Of a stretch of 64,000 bases of DNA, positions 10,529 through 20,463 are shown in pieces (position 1 is the first letter of the stretch; every line of letters begins with the position of its first letter). The position numbers and the translations under genes are program-made. Origin of the DNA: Lithodes maja. Its lineage: Eukaryota > Arthropoda > Malacostraca > Decapoda > Lithodidae. Where the stretch lies: positions 1-64,000 of the forward strand of contig JBAKBP010012262.1 in assembly GCA_037953745.1 (NCBI GenBank), read 5' to 3'. The notes under the pieces are model-generated. The model saw only the letters and a list, made by a program, of their open reading frames with translations. It ran no database searches and had not been told where the DNA came from.

Positions 10529-13196
10529 TCAAAAGTTTGTTAGAGTGTGGAAGTCGTTGAAGCAGGTGCCAGCACACAGTCCAACTTGACACTCGAGGCA
10601 TTCCCAAGTGGTTTTTGTGGGTTTGCGGGGTCTGCGAGTTGTGTGGCTGCACACATGGCACCTCTTCTGACTCCTAGCGTTACTACCTGGTGCTTTGAAA
10701 GGAAGGGCGCTGAGCTGGTGCTTCCTGAAGAATTCAGCACACCCCGTTCTGTCAAGCTGGCCTGGTCCTTGTATTGGCCTGCCTGGTGTACCCGCATGTT
10801 TAGCCAGGAGCTCAAGTAGCACCTGCTTGTGGAACTTCCGCAGGGACTTGTACTTCTTGGCTCCTGGAGTCCTCAGACGGTAGATGTTGTAGGCATTGAG
10901 GACCGACATATCTACCGTATGCAGGATAAATTTCTTGTACCACCTGCAAGATGTTCGCAGGCAGTCGATGAAGCCCATCTGCATGTCGGACTTGTCAACG
11001 AGGCGCATGTTGAAGTTATAATCCAGGACAGCAGCTGGTTTTTGGATGGGGTTCTTGGTTGTTCGGTCCACCTTCCCTGTGGCGACCATCTGGGCCTTGT
11101 GGCATGTGGTGAGGAGGTTGACCTTGCGCTGGTCATGCCAGTGGATGGAGAGGATGGGGCCACTCTTCTTGTGGAAGATGTCCGCCTTCTTCGTCTTGGT
11201 TGGGTAGCCTGGCATGCCCTTCCTTTTGCCCTTGACTGTGCCGACAGTTCCGGTCTTGCGGTCATGGAGGTACTTGGTCAGGAGAGGCGACGTGTAATAA
11301 TTATCTGTGTAGAGGATGTGGTTATTATTGAAGTGCCTCTCCATCAGAGGGTCAGTCACAACTTCTCCAGCCTTGCCGCTGTAGACTATAAAGTCCAGCA
11401 CATACCCCGTCAAGCAGTCGCAGAGGACGAAGAGCTTGATGCCGAAGCGGTGTCTCTTGGACGGGATATACTGTCGGAAGTGCAGCCTACCACGGAACAG
11501 GACCAGAGACTCGTCGAGGCATATCTTCTGGAAAGGAATCAGGTATGTGGTGAACCGATGACGTATCATGTCATACAGCTTCCTGATCTTCCATAATGAG
11601 TCGGGAAGGTGGACTGCCATGTTGTTTGTCAGGTGGAGATAGGAGAGGATGTCGAAGTACCTGTCCCTGGACATGTATTTGCCAAATGATGGAGTCGTTA
11701 TGATGTCGCCAGTGATCCAGTAGTCAGCCAGAACGTGCTTCCTTATATGAGTCATCAGCATTGTGAGTGCCAAGAACACATATAGTTCTGCCACAGTGAG
11801 AGCTCTCCATGCCACCATCTTGGCACTGGTCTTCCTCCCAAGAAAGTTGGCACAGATAGCATGGTGGTGATTTGTCTCTTTGACGAGGTATTCCATGACT
11901 TCATTGTCATAGAAGCCACAGAAAAGTTCACTGGGGGTAGCATCTGGGCCACAGGGATATGCTGGTGACACCCCAGAACCTATCTGTACCTCGTCAAAGG
12001 CAGGACAATCTGGCTCAAAATCAGCTCCATCTGTCCACACAAACAGGTCGGATGCTGATGCTCGAGGTCGTGCTGCAGCAGGCACACGCCCTTGGCCACG
12101 CGGACGCCCAGGCGGACGCCCTGCACGCCCACGCCCAGGCCCAGGCCCAGGGGCAGCGGCGTCGGCAGGCTTACCACGTCCACGACCTCGCCCTCTCGCT
12201 CGATTTGTTGGCACATCCTCTTCCTCTTCCTGTTCCTGTTCCTCTTCCTCTTCCTCCTCAGGCGACGTCAGGTCATCTGGGGCAATGTTGGGGTCGTCAG
12301 CATCCTCTTCAGGAGACAATTCTGGTGAAGAAGTGACCGGGCGTCGGCGGTGTGGGGCGTGGGAGGCTGCGGGAGCTTCAAGAATGGGAGCCGAGGCCTC
12401 GGGAGTTGGGCTCCTTTTGCGGCGAGCCGAGGGCTTTTCAGCAGCAAATAATGCTCTGGTGTGTTGAGGCCTGTGGCACATCACCAATACCACTTGAAGA
12501 GGCCCTTTGGTCATCCTGAACGAGAGATGAAGGCGAGGGCTGTGGGTGACCCACGCGGCGTCCCATGTCAAGGCGTCGGGACAATGGAAAGCGGGTGGTT
12601 GCTAGGCCAGGGTCGGCGTCATTATCGCTATCTTCAGCTTCCCTATGCTTTTCTGCGGCTGCCCTGCGTGCTTTTTTAGCTGCACTTTTGATCAATGATT
12701 GTTTGTAGAAATATTTGCCCACTTTCAAGGGCGTACGGGCAGGCAAAGGGGAAGGTCCTGGGGTAGGGCTAGGGCTAGGCCTAGGCTGACCTAGCAAAGA
12801 TGGCGAGGGGGTAGGCCTAGGTTCTAGCACACTGGGAAGCTCAATGGCACCTTCCTGAAACACTTCCACATCAGGATCATCGCTACTGTCTCCCCCCTCA
12901 AATAAATCGACATTATCATCGTCTCCAAAGCCCACGAAATCGTCTTCTTCACTTTCACTTATAAATTGTACCTTGTCCACCAAGCTTTCGCCACTGCTCT
13001 CTTCATCACTTTCAAAAAGTTGTCGCTGTATAGCGCTATCACTCAACAAACGCTTAACTTTCTTTTGTTGAGCTCTCTTCTCGGTTGCAACAGGCGTTGA
13101 AGTTGCGAGCGGGGTAGCACTGGGGCCCGCGGGAGGTTGCAGCGAATCGGACACGTCGGAAAACATTTTTTCAGTATTACTCGTTATGGCGGCCAC
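10529..13196 (-). pseudogene. piggyBac transposase (element B), frameshifted
   Basis: Two overlapping frames make one transposase. The upstream part (13196-12438, 252 codons) is the acidic, Pro/Ser-rich N-terminal region. The downstream part (12571-10529, 680 codons) begins with more low-complexity sequence, including a run of Glu and an Arg-Gly stretch, then the catalytic core. Numbered in the downstream frame, the triad is D353 (LDESLVLFRG), D423 (YTDNYYTSP) and D526 (MRLVDKSD). A CHVC zinc-binding tail starts near 638. The frame change falls between about 12440 and 12570. The D353-D423 gap is 70 residues, against 81 in element A, because 11 residues before the second Asp are missing. The core is strongly similar to element A. 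Confidence 0.88.
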
Positions 13197-13379
13197 GTAC
13201 GAACTGATAACACTAGTAGTTGAGGCTTGGTGGCGCTGCGGTCGCTCCTACCATGCAAAAATTGGCCGCGCGAATTTTGAAGCACGCTTTCAAGCACAAG
13301 GATTTTAAAATGACACCCGGGTTCCGGCCCTTTTTTTTTTGGTGTCATTTTAAAATGACACCCGGGCTGGAAGGGTTAA

Positions 13380-14405
13380 GTGTCGTCGGTGAGTGACGCT
13401 TCGGTCCTCTCTCACTTGGACCTGGCTCGCCACTACGCCCTGGAGCGTCAGTACTACCGCTCCAGGGCGACCGTCTGGCGCTTCTCACCTGTCTTCTTTC
13501 ACTTACCCTGGCCCTATTAATAGGAGGTCGCCGCTCCGCCCTGGAGCGTCGGTATTACTGCTCCCGGGCGTGCGTCTGTCGCTTCGGCGCTGTCTTCTCC
13601 TTCTTTGGTGCCGCTCTGGACCGAGCGCGAGACCGCTATATCGTCCTCCCGCTCAAGCGTGACCACCCCGCCCTGGAGCGCTGGTTTTTCATGCTCCAGG
13701 TCGGTTTGTTTGGTTTTTCGGCTCCCTCTCTTCATGGTGTCTTCACCCGCCCGGGAGCGTGGGTTCTTCCCCCGCTCTGGGTCGGTCCTACTTGTCTCTG
13801 AAGGGCTTTGGTAAGGTTCTGGTAGCTGTGGCCCGCTCTGGAGCATCTTGGGACCGCTCCAGGGCGTGTTTCACGTTTTTTTGGCTGTCCTGTTGTCCCG
13901 CCCCCGACCGGAGGGTACCTTGATGGTCCGCTCCTCTCTGGGTTTGGGTTGGGGAGTGCATTGTTACTTGTCCATGCCTGTTGATGCATCAGTTCTGGTG
14001 GTTAATGCTTTGAGAGCGTGAGACCGCTATATCGTCCTCCCGCTCAAGCGTGACCGCCCCGCCCTGGAGCGCTGGTTTTTCACGCTCCAGGTCGGTTCGC
14101 TTGGATTTTCGGCTCCCTCTCTTCTTGGTGTCTTCACCCACCCTAGGGTGCGGGTTCTTCCCCCGCTCTGGGTCGGTCCTACTTGTCTCTGAGGTGCTTT
14201 GGTAAGGTTCTGATGGCTGTGGCCCGCTCTGGAGCGTCTTGGGACCGCTCCAGGGCGTGTTTACCCCGCCCTACGGCGGCGTGTGTTTCACAATTTTTTG
14301 GCTGTCCTGTTGTCCCGCCCCCGACCGGAGGGTACCTTGATGGTCCGCTCCTCTCTGGGTTTGGGTTGGAGAGTGCGTTGCTACTTGTTCATGCCTGTTG
14401 ATGCA
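13380..14405. repeat. GC-rich tandem duplication, probable DIRS 5' region
   Basis: Two units of about 390 bp (from 13627 and from 14018) repeat in tandem with few differences. Each carries CCGCCCTGGAGCG and CGCTCCAG motifs. Similar CTCCGCCCTGG and CGCTCCAGGTCGGTCCT words occur at 20150-20195, upstream of the DIRS gag, so this is probably 5' non-coding DNA of that element, cut by the CR1-group LINE. Short ORFs here have no recognisable product. Confidence 0.5.
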
Positions 14406-14489
14406 TCGATTCTGGTATTTACCTAATTGTATTTACCTAATTGTAGTTTACAGGAGTTGAGCTAAGCTCGGGTTGTCCCGTCTCTCAGT

Positions 14490-17400
14490 CTACTTTTTAT
14501 CCAATTTTTTCTTGAAAATATGGATGTTCCTTGCCCCTACCACCTCCTCCTCCAGCCCATTCCATTTGTCAATACATCTATAGGGGAAGCTAAACTTCCT
14601 GATATCGTTCTTGCAGGTAGGTCTTTTTACTTTGTAGCTGTGGCCTCTAGTTATTCCTGTATCCATAATTAATATATCCTCCCTATCCAGCCTCTCCAGC
14701 CCCCGGGCACATTTGTACATCATTATCATGTCTCCCCTCTCTCTCCTCTCTTTTAGACTCGGTAGATTTAATTTGTCTAGCCTCCCTTCATATGGCAGTT
14801 CTCTGAGACTTGGAACCAATCTAGTGACTGCTCTCTGGATTCTTTCTAACTTGTGAATATGCTTCTTTAGATGCGGGGACCACACCACTGCTGCATACTC
14901 CAATCTTGGTCTAATCATACTCTTCATAATTTTCGCTACCATGGTCTCATCCAAGTAGTTCAGAGCAACTTTCATATTCCCGGCCATTGCATACATTCCG
15001 CTAAAGAGCTTGTTAATATGTTTCTCTGGCGACAAATTATCTTGTATAATCAACCCTAAATCTTTTTCTTTTTCGGCCTTGCTAATTATATTATCTCCCA
15101 TCCTGTACTCCCAATTTGGTCTATTCACACTTCTTCCCATATTTAACACATGGCATTTACTTATATTAAATTTCATTTTCCACTTGGTGCTCCATTCGTA
15201 TATTTTATCTAAATCCCCTTGCAGCTCCTCACAACTACTTTTATTTGTTATTTGTCTCATAATTTTTACGTCATCTGCAAACATTGACATGTAAGAGTTT
15301 ATGCCTATCGGCAGGTCATTCACGTACATAAGGAACATGAGAGGTGCCAACACAGATCCCTGCGGCACACCACTCTCAACTTTCCGCCACGATGAGTAAG
15401 TTCCTCTAATGTTGGTCCTCATTTCCCTATCCGTTAAATAACTCTCCATCCATTTCAGCAAACTCCCCCTGACACATCCTAGCATCTCAAGCTTAGATAA
15501 CAATCTCTTATGTGGTACCTTATCGAATGCTTTGGAAAGGTCTAAGTAGACGCAGTCCACCCATCCGCCTTTTTCTTGGAGTACATCTATCACCCTACTG
15601 TAATAACATAGCAAACTGGTAACACAAGATGTCCCTTCTCTGAATCCAAATTGCTTTGGGGTTATTATCTTCTTTCTCTCCAACATTTTCATCCATCTCT
15701 TCCTAATTAGCTTTTCACAAATCTTGCATACAATACTAGTAAGTGAAACTGGTCTATAGTTTAGAGGGTCCTCAGGGTTTCCATTCTTGTATATCGGAAT
15801 GATATTAGCTCTTTTCCATTCAACAGGAACCTGTCCTTTATCTAAGGAAGCTTGAATTATGTCCCTCACTGGCTCTACTAATTGTTCTGCACACTCCTTT
15901 AAAACCCAGGCAGACACTTCATCTGGTCCCATAGCTTTCCTTACTTCAAGTCCTCTCATCGCAGATAACAGCTCATCTCTAGTTATTTCAATCTTACTAA
16001 GACCACTCTCCAGTACTCCCGCCTGTGGTTCGTCAAAACCTTCCTCTCTAGTAAAAACTGACCCCAATTTGTTATTCATTACCTCACACATGTCCGATAC
16101 ATTTTCATACGTCCTAGCATCAACTCTTAATTTAGTAATTTGTTTCTTTACCTTCAACTTACTGTTTATATATTTATAAAATAATCTAGGGTCACTTTCA
16201 CATTTATTTACTATGTTCTTCTCATAGTTCATTTTAACTTGCCTAATTATGTTAACATATCTATTCCTCTCCTGTTTATATTTATTCCGATTACTCTCAG
16301 TGTTCCTTCTTCTTAATCTAGCCCAAGCTGCATCACGCCTACCTAAAGCTCTTTTGCATTTCAAATTAAACCAATCTTTCTGCTTAGTAAAATTTCCAGT
16401 TTTATATCTTGGGACAAACATATTGGTTCCCACTCTATAAATTTCGAGGAATCTACTATATTTACCTTGTACGTCCCGTTCCTTCAAAATAAGATCCCAA
16501 TCTACTCCCTCTAAATATCTTTTCAAGGATACATAATCAGCTTTACTATAATTTAATCTGTCATTTATGTAGCTATTGTCTAATCTATTGGCATTACTCG
16601 AGGTCAACTTCCATTTTAGTAATAGGTGATCACTTTTACCTACAGGACATAGATAGTTTATATCACTAATTTCGTGAGGATCTTTTGTAAAAATCAGATC
16701 GAGTTTAGAAGGTTCGTTATTACCCCTCATTCTTGTATTTTCCTTCACATGTTGTGCAAGTACATTTTCCGTAACCAACTCCACTAGCCGACTTCCCCAA
16801 GATCTCTGATTTGGCCCTGCATCTCCCGATTCCCAATCAACCTCACTACAGTTGAAATCTCCTACCAAGATCAATCGATTCTTCCTTAAAAGCAATCTTC
16901 TCAACGACTGAATCATATCCTCTACCATCTCCTCAAACTCCAACTCCCTCCATGCTCTGGTCTTTGGTGGCATGTAAGCTACTGCTATGTCTAGCTTTTT
17001 TCCTTCTATATCATTGAGTTCAACTGCCATTATTTCTGCCTTGTCATTATTTAACTCCACGTGCTTTGCTGTCATAGGGTTCTTAACTAATACTGCCACT
17101 CCACCTCCCCTTTTACCCTTTCTATCATTTCTCCATATATTATATCCTTCACTAAACACTATGTTGCTGTCAAAGTCCTGGTTCAGCTTTGTCTCTGTCA
17201 AACAGACTATCTGTGGTTGATCTTTTCTTAATATATTATCTAACTCTACCTTTTTACTATTTATTCCATCTATATTAGTGTAGTAGCACAGTATATTTGA
17301 ATCCACCTCCTTGTTTCTCTTCCCTCTCTGCCTCCTACCAGGTTCACCTCCTCCTCCATCCCTTCCCTGACCCAGTTCCACCTCCCCCACTAATTCTATT

Positions 17401-17612
17401 CTCCTCCCCCCTCTCTCTCCCTCTGTTCCACCCTCTCCACCACATCCTGGCTCTCTCTCCGGTCCCCTGCTCCCTGCATTATCTCTCGCTCCGTCTCCTT
17501 GCTTTGACTTCGTACTTGTCTCTCTGTCTCTTTCCCTATCACTCCTCTTACTTTCGGTTCTTGGTGGCTCCTGATGTACCACTTCCTTACTTGCCCTTCC
17601 CTTATTCTCCAA
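14490..17612 (-). CDS. CR1-group LINE ORF2, endonuclease-reverse transcriptase
   Basis: An uninterrupted 1040-codon frame encodes the replication enzyme of the LINE. After a basic, low-complexity leader (~100 residues) comes an APE-type endonuclease with TNIDG, LTETKLN, GDFNCSEVDW, LDLIFTKD and GKSDH motifs. The reverse transcriptase follows, with YLDLSKAFDKV (D691), SGVPQGSVLAPL and SMFADDVKIM (D780, D781). The C-terminal region has RPRLEYAAVVWSPH. The ATG at 17612 lies inside ORF1 in another frame, giving a 217-nt overlap. All catalytic residues are present. The real start could be a later codon or a frameshift product. Confidence 0.9.
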   Translation of the reverse strand: MENKGRASKEVVHQEPPRTESKRSDRERDRETSTKSKQGDGARDNAGSRGPEREPGCGGEGGTEGERGGRRIELVGEVELGQGRDGGGGEPGRRQRGKRNKEVDSNILCYYTNIDGINSKKVELDNILRKDQPQIVCLTETKLNQDFDSNIVFSEGYNIWRNDRKGKRGGGVAVLVKNPMTAKHVELNNDKAEIMAVELNDIEGKKLDIAVAYMPPKTRAWRELEFEEMVEDMIQSLRRLLLRKNRLILVGDFNCSEVDWESGDAGPNQRSWGSRLVELVTENVLAQHVKENTRMRGNNEPSKLDLIFTKDPHEISDINYLCPVGKSDHLLLKWKLTSSNANRLDNSYINDRLNYSKADYVSLKRYLEGVDWDLILKERDVQGKYSRFLEIYRVGTNMFVPRYKTGNFTKQKDWFNLKCKRALGRRDAAWARLRRRNTESNRNKYKQERNRYVNIIRQVKMNYEKNIVNKCESDPRLFYKYINSKLKVKKQITKLRVDARTYENVSDMCEVMNNKLGSVFTREEGFDEPQAGVLESGLSKIEITRDELLSAMRGLEVRKAMGPDEVSAWVLKECAEQLVEPVRDIIQASLDKGQVPVEWKRANIIPIYKNGNPEDPLNYRPVSLTSIVCKICEKLIRKRWMKMLERKKIITPKQFGFREGTSCVTSLLCYYSRVIDVLQEKGGWVDCVYLDLSKAFDKVPHKRLLSKLEMLGCVRGSLLKWMESYLTDREMRTNIRGTYSSWRKVESGVPQGSVLAPLMFLMYVNDLPIGINSYMSMFADDVKIMRQITNKSSCEELQGDLDKIYEWSTKWKMKFNISKCHVLNMGRSVNRPNWEYRMGDNIISKAEKEKDLGLIIQDNLSPEKHINKLFSGMYAMAGNMKVALNYLDETMVAKIMKSMIRPRLEYAAVVWSPHLKKHIHKLERIQRAVTRLVPSLRELPYEGRLDKLNLPSLKERRERGDMIMMYKCARGLERLDREDILIMDTGITRGHSYKVKRPTCKNDIRKFSFPYRCIDKWNGLEEEVVGARNIHIFKKKLDKK

Positions 17613-18565
17613 AAAAATTTCTTCTTTTGCTCTTCAGACAACTTTCCATTCTCTTCATCAGCCTTAGCTTGGAGTTCCCTTAACTGTTCTCGTTCTTCTA
17701 CACTTAGGTCCTTTTTTACCCTAATATGATTCAGCTCTGACGAATTTAATTTCCAGCTCACATTGGCTACTGCTTCTGCTGTTGATCTAAACTTTAGTTC
17801 CACTCTTAGTGGTCTCATCTCGCCCTTCTTATATATTCCTAACCTTCTCACCTCCTCCAGTTCTTTTACCCATCCATAACCCTCGTCTAAGTAATCCAGT
17901 ATCCCCTTGACTTTCACAACATCCCTTTCCTTTCTTACCTTCATATCTGCCAGGTGCTCTTCCACATCTCCAAAGATTACTACACACTTACCTCTATCTA
18001 TTGTCTCTCTCACTACCTTCTCTTTCTTCTTTAAAACTTGCACTACATTTTTTTCAAACTCTTTCTTTTCCTTTTCTCTCTCTTCCTTCTGCTCCTTCAC
18101 AATTTCTTCAAGGGCTACCATCGTGGCACTTTCTACCCTTGTCCACTCAGTTTTTACCTCACTAATTCCTTTTACTTCCTCACTCAGGTGGCCCTCATAT
18201 TCCTTAAGCTGAGCCTTGAGTGCCACATTTTCCGACGCTAACTCGTCTACTCTGGCCATCACTGCCGCTAGGCTGTCACTTACTGGCCTAGGCCTATCCA
18301 CCCCGCTAGTAACGCCACACATATCGGACAAAACTTCTACTTTAGCCCCTAACTCCTTCCTCCAATTTTCCATCACTCCCCTCCATCTCACAAGACCCAT
18401 TAATTGTTTTTTCATACTTGCCAACTGATCATCCTTGTCCTCGGTGATAAAGCCTTCAAATTCATATTCCTCCTCATCCCCAGCTAGGCTTTCACGCCTT
18501 CCCGCCATCGCGAGGTGGTCGTCTGCCAGCCTAAAAACAACAATCGCCCCACTATCCCATCTCAC
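17396..18565 (-). CDS. CR1-group LINE ORF1, RNA-binding coiled-coil protein
   Basis: The 389-residue product is highly charged. Residues ~50-190 are rich in Glu/Lys heptads and probably form a coiled coil. Residues ~195-330 (CVVIFGDVEEH, LRVELKF, then IRVKKDLSVEEREQ) resemble the RRM plus C-terminal domain of LINE ORF1 proteins that coat element RNA as a chaperone. A basic, Ser/Arg-rich tail follows and overlaps ORF2. The copy at 44827-45996 has the same length and few differences, which supports this as a real gene. Confidence 0.8.
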   Translation of the reverse strand: MRWDSGAIVVFRLADDHLAMAGRRESLAGDEEEYEFEGFITEDKDDQLASMKKQLMGLVRWRGVMENWRKELGAKVEVLSDMCGVTSGVDRPRPVSDSLAAVMARVDELASENVALKAQLKEYEGHLSEEVKGISEVKTEWTRVESATMVALEEIVKEQKEEREKEKKEFEKNVVQVLKKKEKVVRETIDRGKCVVIFGDVEEHLADMKVRKERDVVKVKGILDYLDEGYGWVKELEEVRRLGIYKKGEMRPLRVELKFRSTAEAVANVSWKLNSSELNHIRVKKDLSVEEREQLRELQAKADEENGKLSEEQKKKFFWRIREGQVRKWYIRSHQEPKVRGVIGKETERQVRSQSKETEREIMQGAGDRRESQDVVERVEQREREGGGE

Positions 18566-19330
18566 TCCAGGAACTGTTTTACTTAATCCATATTTTCAAT
18601 TACTTGGAATATCCAATTACATCTGAATTGCTCATAAAACACCTAATTACTTATTGAAATGCACATATAAATTTCCGGGACAACACTTAGACACTCCTAT
18701 CAACTTCACACAAGGTAACTCATTATCGGAGAGCAGCTGCGAGGTGTTGACAGCTCGCTGGACTGTTGAGGACTGTGAGGTGTTTCATGCTCTTCTCCCC
18801 TGTTTCCCAGGCTGTGATCCGCTCCACTTTGGATGCTCTCCTGTGCCTCCCTCGCCTCCGCCTAAGGCCTACAGGTACTGTCGCCTTATTTATTCACCTG
18901 CTTGGGGTTTATATTGGGGGGGGGGGGGCGGAAACTCGTTTCGCGAAGTGCTGTCACACTATCGGAGTTTTCCTAGGCTAGGCTACCTTAATGTCTGAAG
19001 GGGGGGCACAGTCCTCTCTTTCTCTTTCATTTAGCCTCCTCATAGGGTTTCCTTCCCTATTGGGGTCTCTTCCTGGCCCATAGAGGCCTAGTGATGAGCC
19101 CTGATTACCTCCGTTCGTGGGTCGCTCTTCCGGCTGTTGGCGTTCGTGGCCTAGCCTTAGCCGATGGGGGGCTGTTGCTAACTCTTCACACTGTTACCAG
19201 TTCGGTCCGGCATGTCATGCACGGCTTCTGCAAAATATCAGAAATGTGAAACTATCTTCTTGGTATTTTTTGGGTTGGCAACAGTGTCAGAGTTCCTTCT
19301 CTGGTTCGTCTGCCGCATACCGCCCCAAAA

Positions 19331-19475
19331 ATACAGAATAGTAAAAATGTTGCGTCTGCTACCGCCGCCGCCAACACCGTGAACGACCGCAGTAGTGCAA
19401 GTACTGGTACTGAGCTGGATACACAGGCATAGTTTGCCTTTTTCCAGAGGATCTACTGTAAGAAACTGTAAGAAA
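19331..19475 (+). mobile_element. LINE 3'-tail fragment
   Basis: The segment, from TACAGAATAGTAAAAATG to a doubled CTGTAAGAAA, is nearly identical to 49018-49160. There it is the 3' end of a LINE reverse transcriptase ORF. It includes the last codons, the stop and the tandem tail, and so is a strongly 5'-truncated copy inside the DIRS 5' region. Confidence 0.75.
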
Positions 19476-19794
19476 TACCCCAGGATCCCCGCACATGCGG
19501 TCTTCGGTGATCCTCTGATTGTTTGGCCGCTCTCTGCCGTCCGACATACTGGTCGTGCTAACATTCCTGCAAAACCGCGGTTTTGCAGTGGGCTCTACGT
19601 TCTGACGTCGAGCTTCTTTTTTCCCTGCCCCTCTTTAGGCTAGGCCAACTTTTTGCTTAGCCTAACTTTGGGGGGGGGGGGGGGGGGGGGTGGCGTTTCG
19701 GATGTCAGACACTGTTGCCTCCTAGGCTTTCTCTTGCTTGCCTGTCTACGGTTTTTCTAACCTATCTTGGGGGCACCAGTTTTCGTCTGATTCC

Positions 19795-20095
19795 AGCTCC
19801 TGAGACTCAGTCTTACCCTACCTTGAACTCACCAATACCTTGAGTTCCTGAGACACTGTCTTCACCTATTTTGGACTCACCAATACCTTGGGGTTCCTGA
19901 GACCCAGTTTTCCCCTACATTGGGCTCTCCACTACCTTGAGGTTCCTGCGACACAGTCGTAACCTACTTTAAGCTCGCCCATACCCTTGAGTTCCTGGGA
20001 CACGGTCTTCACCTACTTTGACCTCACTCATGCCTTGAGGTTCCTGAGTCACAGTCTTAACCTACATTGTGCTCACCAGTACCTTGAGAGGTTTT
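19795..20095 (+). repeat. ~49-bp tandem repeat, six units
   Basis: A unit of the type TTCCTGAGACACAGTCTTCA followed by CCTACTTT, GACTCACCAATACCTTGAG repeats about six times with substitutions. It lies upstream of the DIRS gag frame and is probably a 5' UTR minisatellite. A poly-G run at about 19671-19690 precedes it. Confidence 0.7.
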
Positions 20096-20463
20096 TTCCT
20101 TCCACCCTCACCGGTGCCGCGGGTCTCTAGGACGGGCTGCAATCAGCTCGCTCCGCCCTGGTGCGTGGATGACTCCCGCTCCAGGTCGGTCCTCTGACTC
20201 GACACCTTCTCTTACAGGACCGCTCTATTACGAGCCTCTGGCATCTGGGTTAGGGCCTCCCGGGGCCCGTTCCGCCCTAGGGTGGGTTCTATCCTACTCT
20301 AGGTCGGGCCTATGCTTTGCCTCTCTTCTCTTTTCCCACGGACGCTCCCACGTCAGCTGTGATGCTAGACAATTCGGTTGGGACGCTTGGATGTAGATAT
20401 CTGATGATTTTACTGGCCTTTCCCCTTTATTAAGGTCAACTGTCTACTGGCCCAGCAACCCCT

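Larger units (their letters stand above)
10252..13379 (-). mobile_element. piggyBac element B
   Basis: The right end is a TTAA at 13376-13379. Inward on the minus strand come CCCTTCCAGCCCGGG and a snapback built from TGTCATTTTAAAATGACA, with a second ATTTTAAAATGACACCCGGG block beside it (13300-13375). These ends resemble those of the MITEs at 5943 and 25119, so this family may mobilise them. The left terminal repeat is not seen. The RTE LINE at 7042-10251 sits where it should be. Confidence 0.7.
14406..18760 (-). mobile_element. CR1-group LINE copy 1, full length
   Basis: The element spans about 4.35 kb on the minus strand and has two overlapping ORFs. Its 3' end is a 14-bp tandem tail (CAATTAGGTAAATA units, 14417-14445). 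The 5' boundary near 18760 is defined by where it stops matching copy 2 (39653-46188). A CTGG on each side could be a very short target duplication, as expected for CR1-type elements. Both ORFs are open, making this the best candidate for an active element in the window. Confidence 0.88.
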
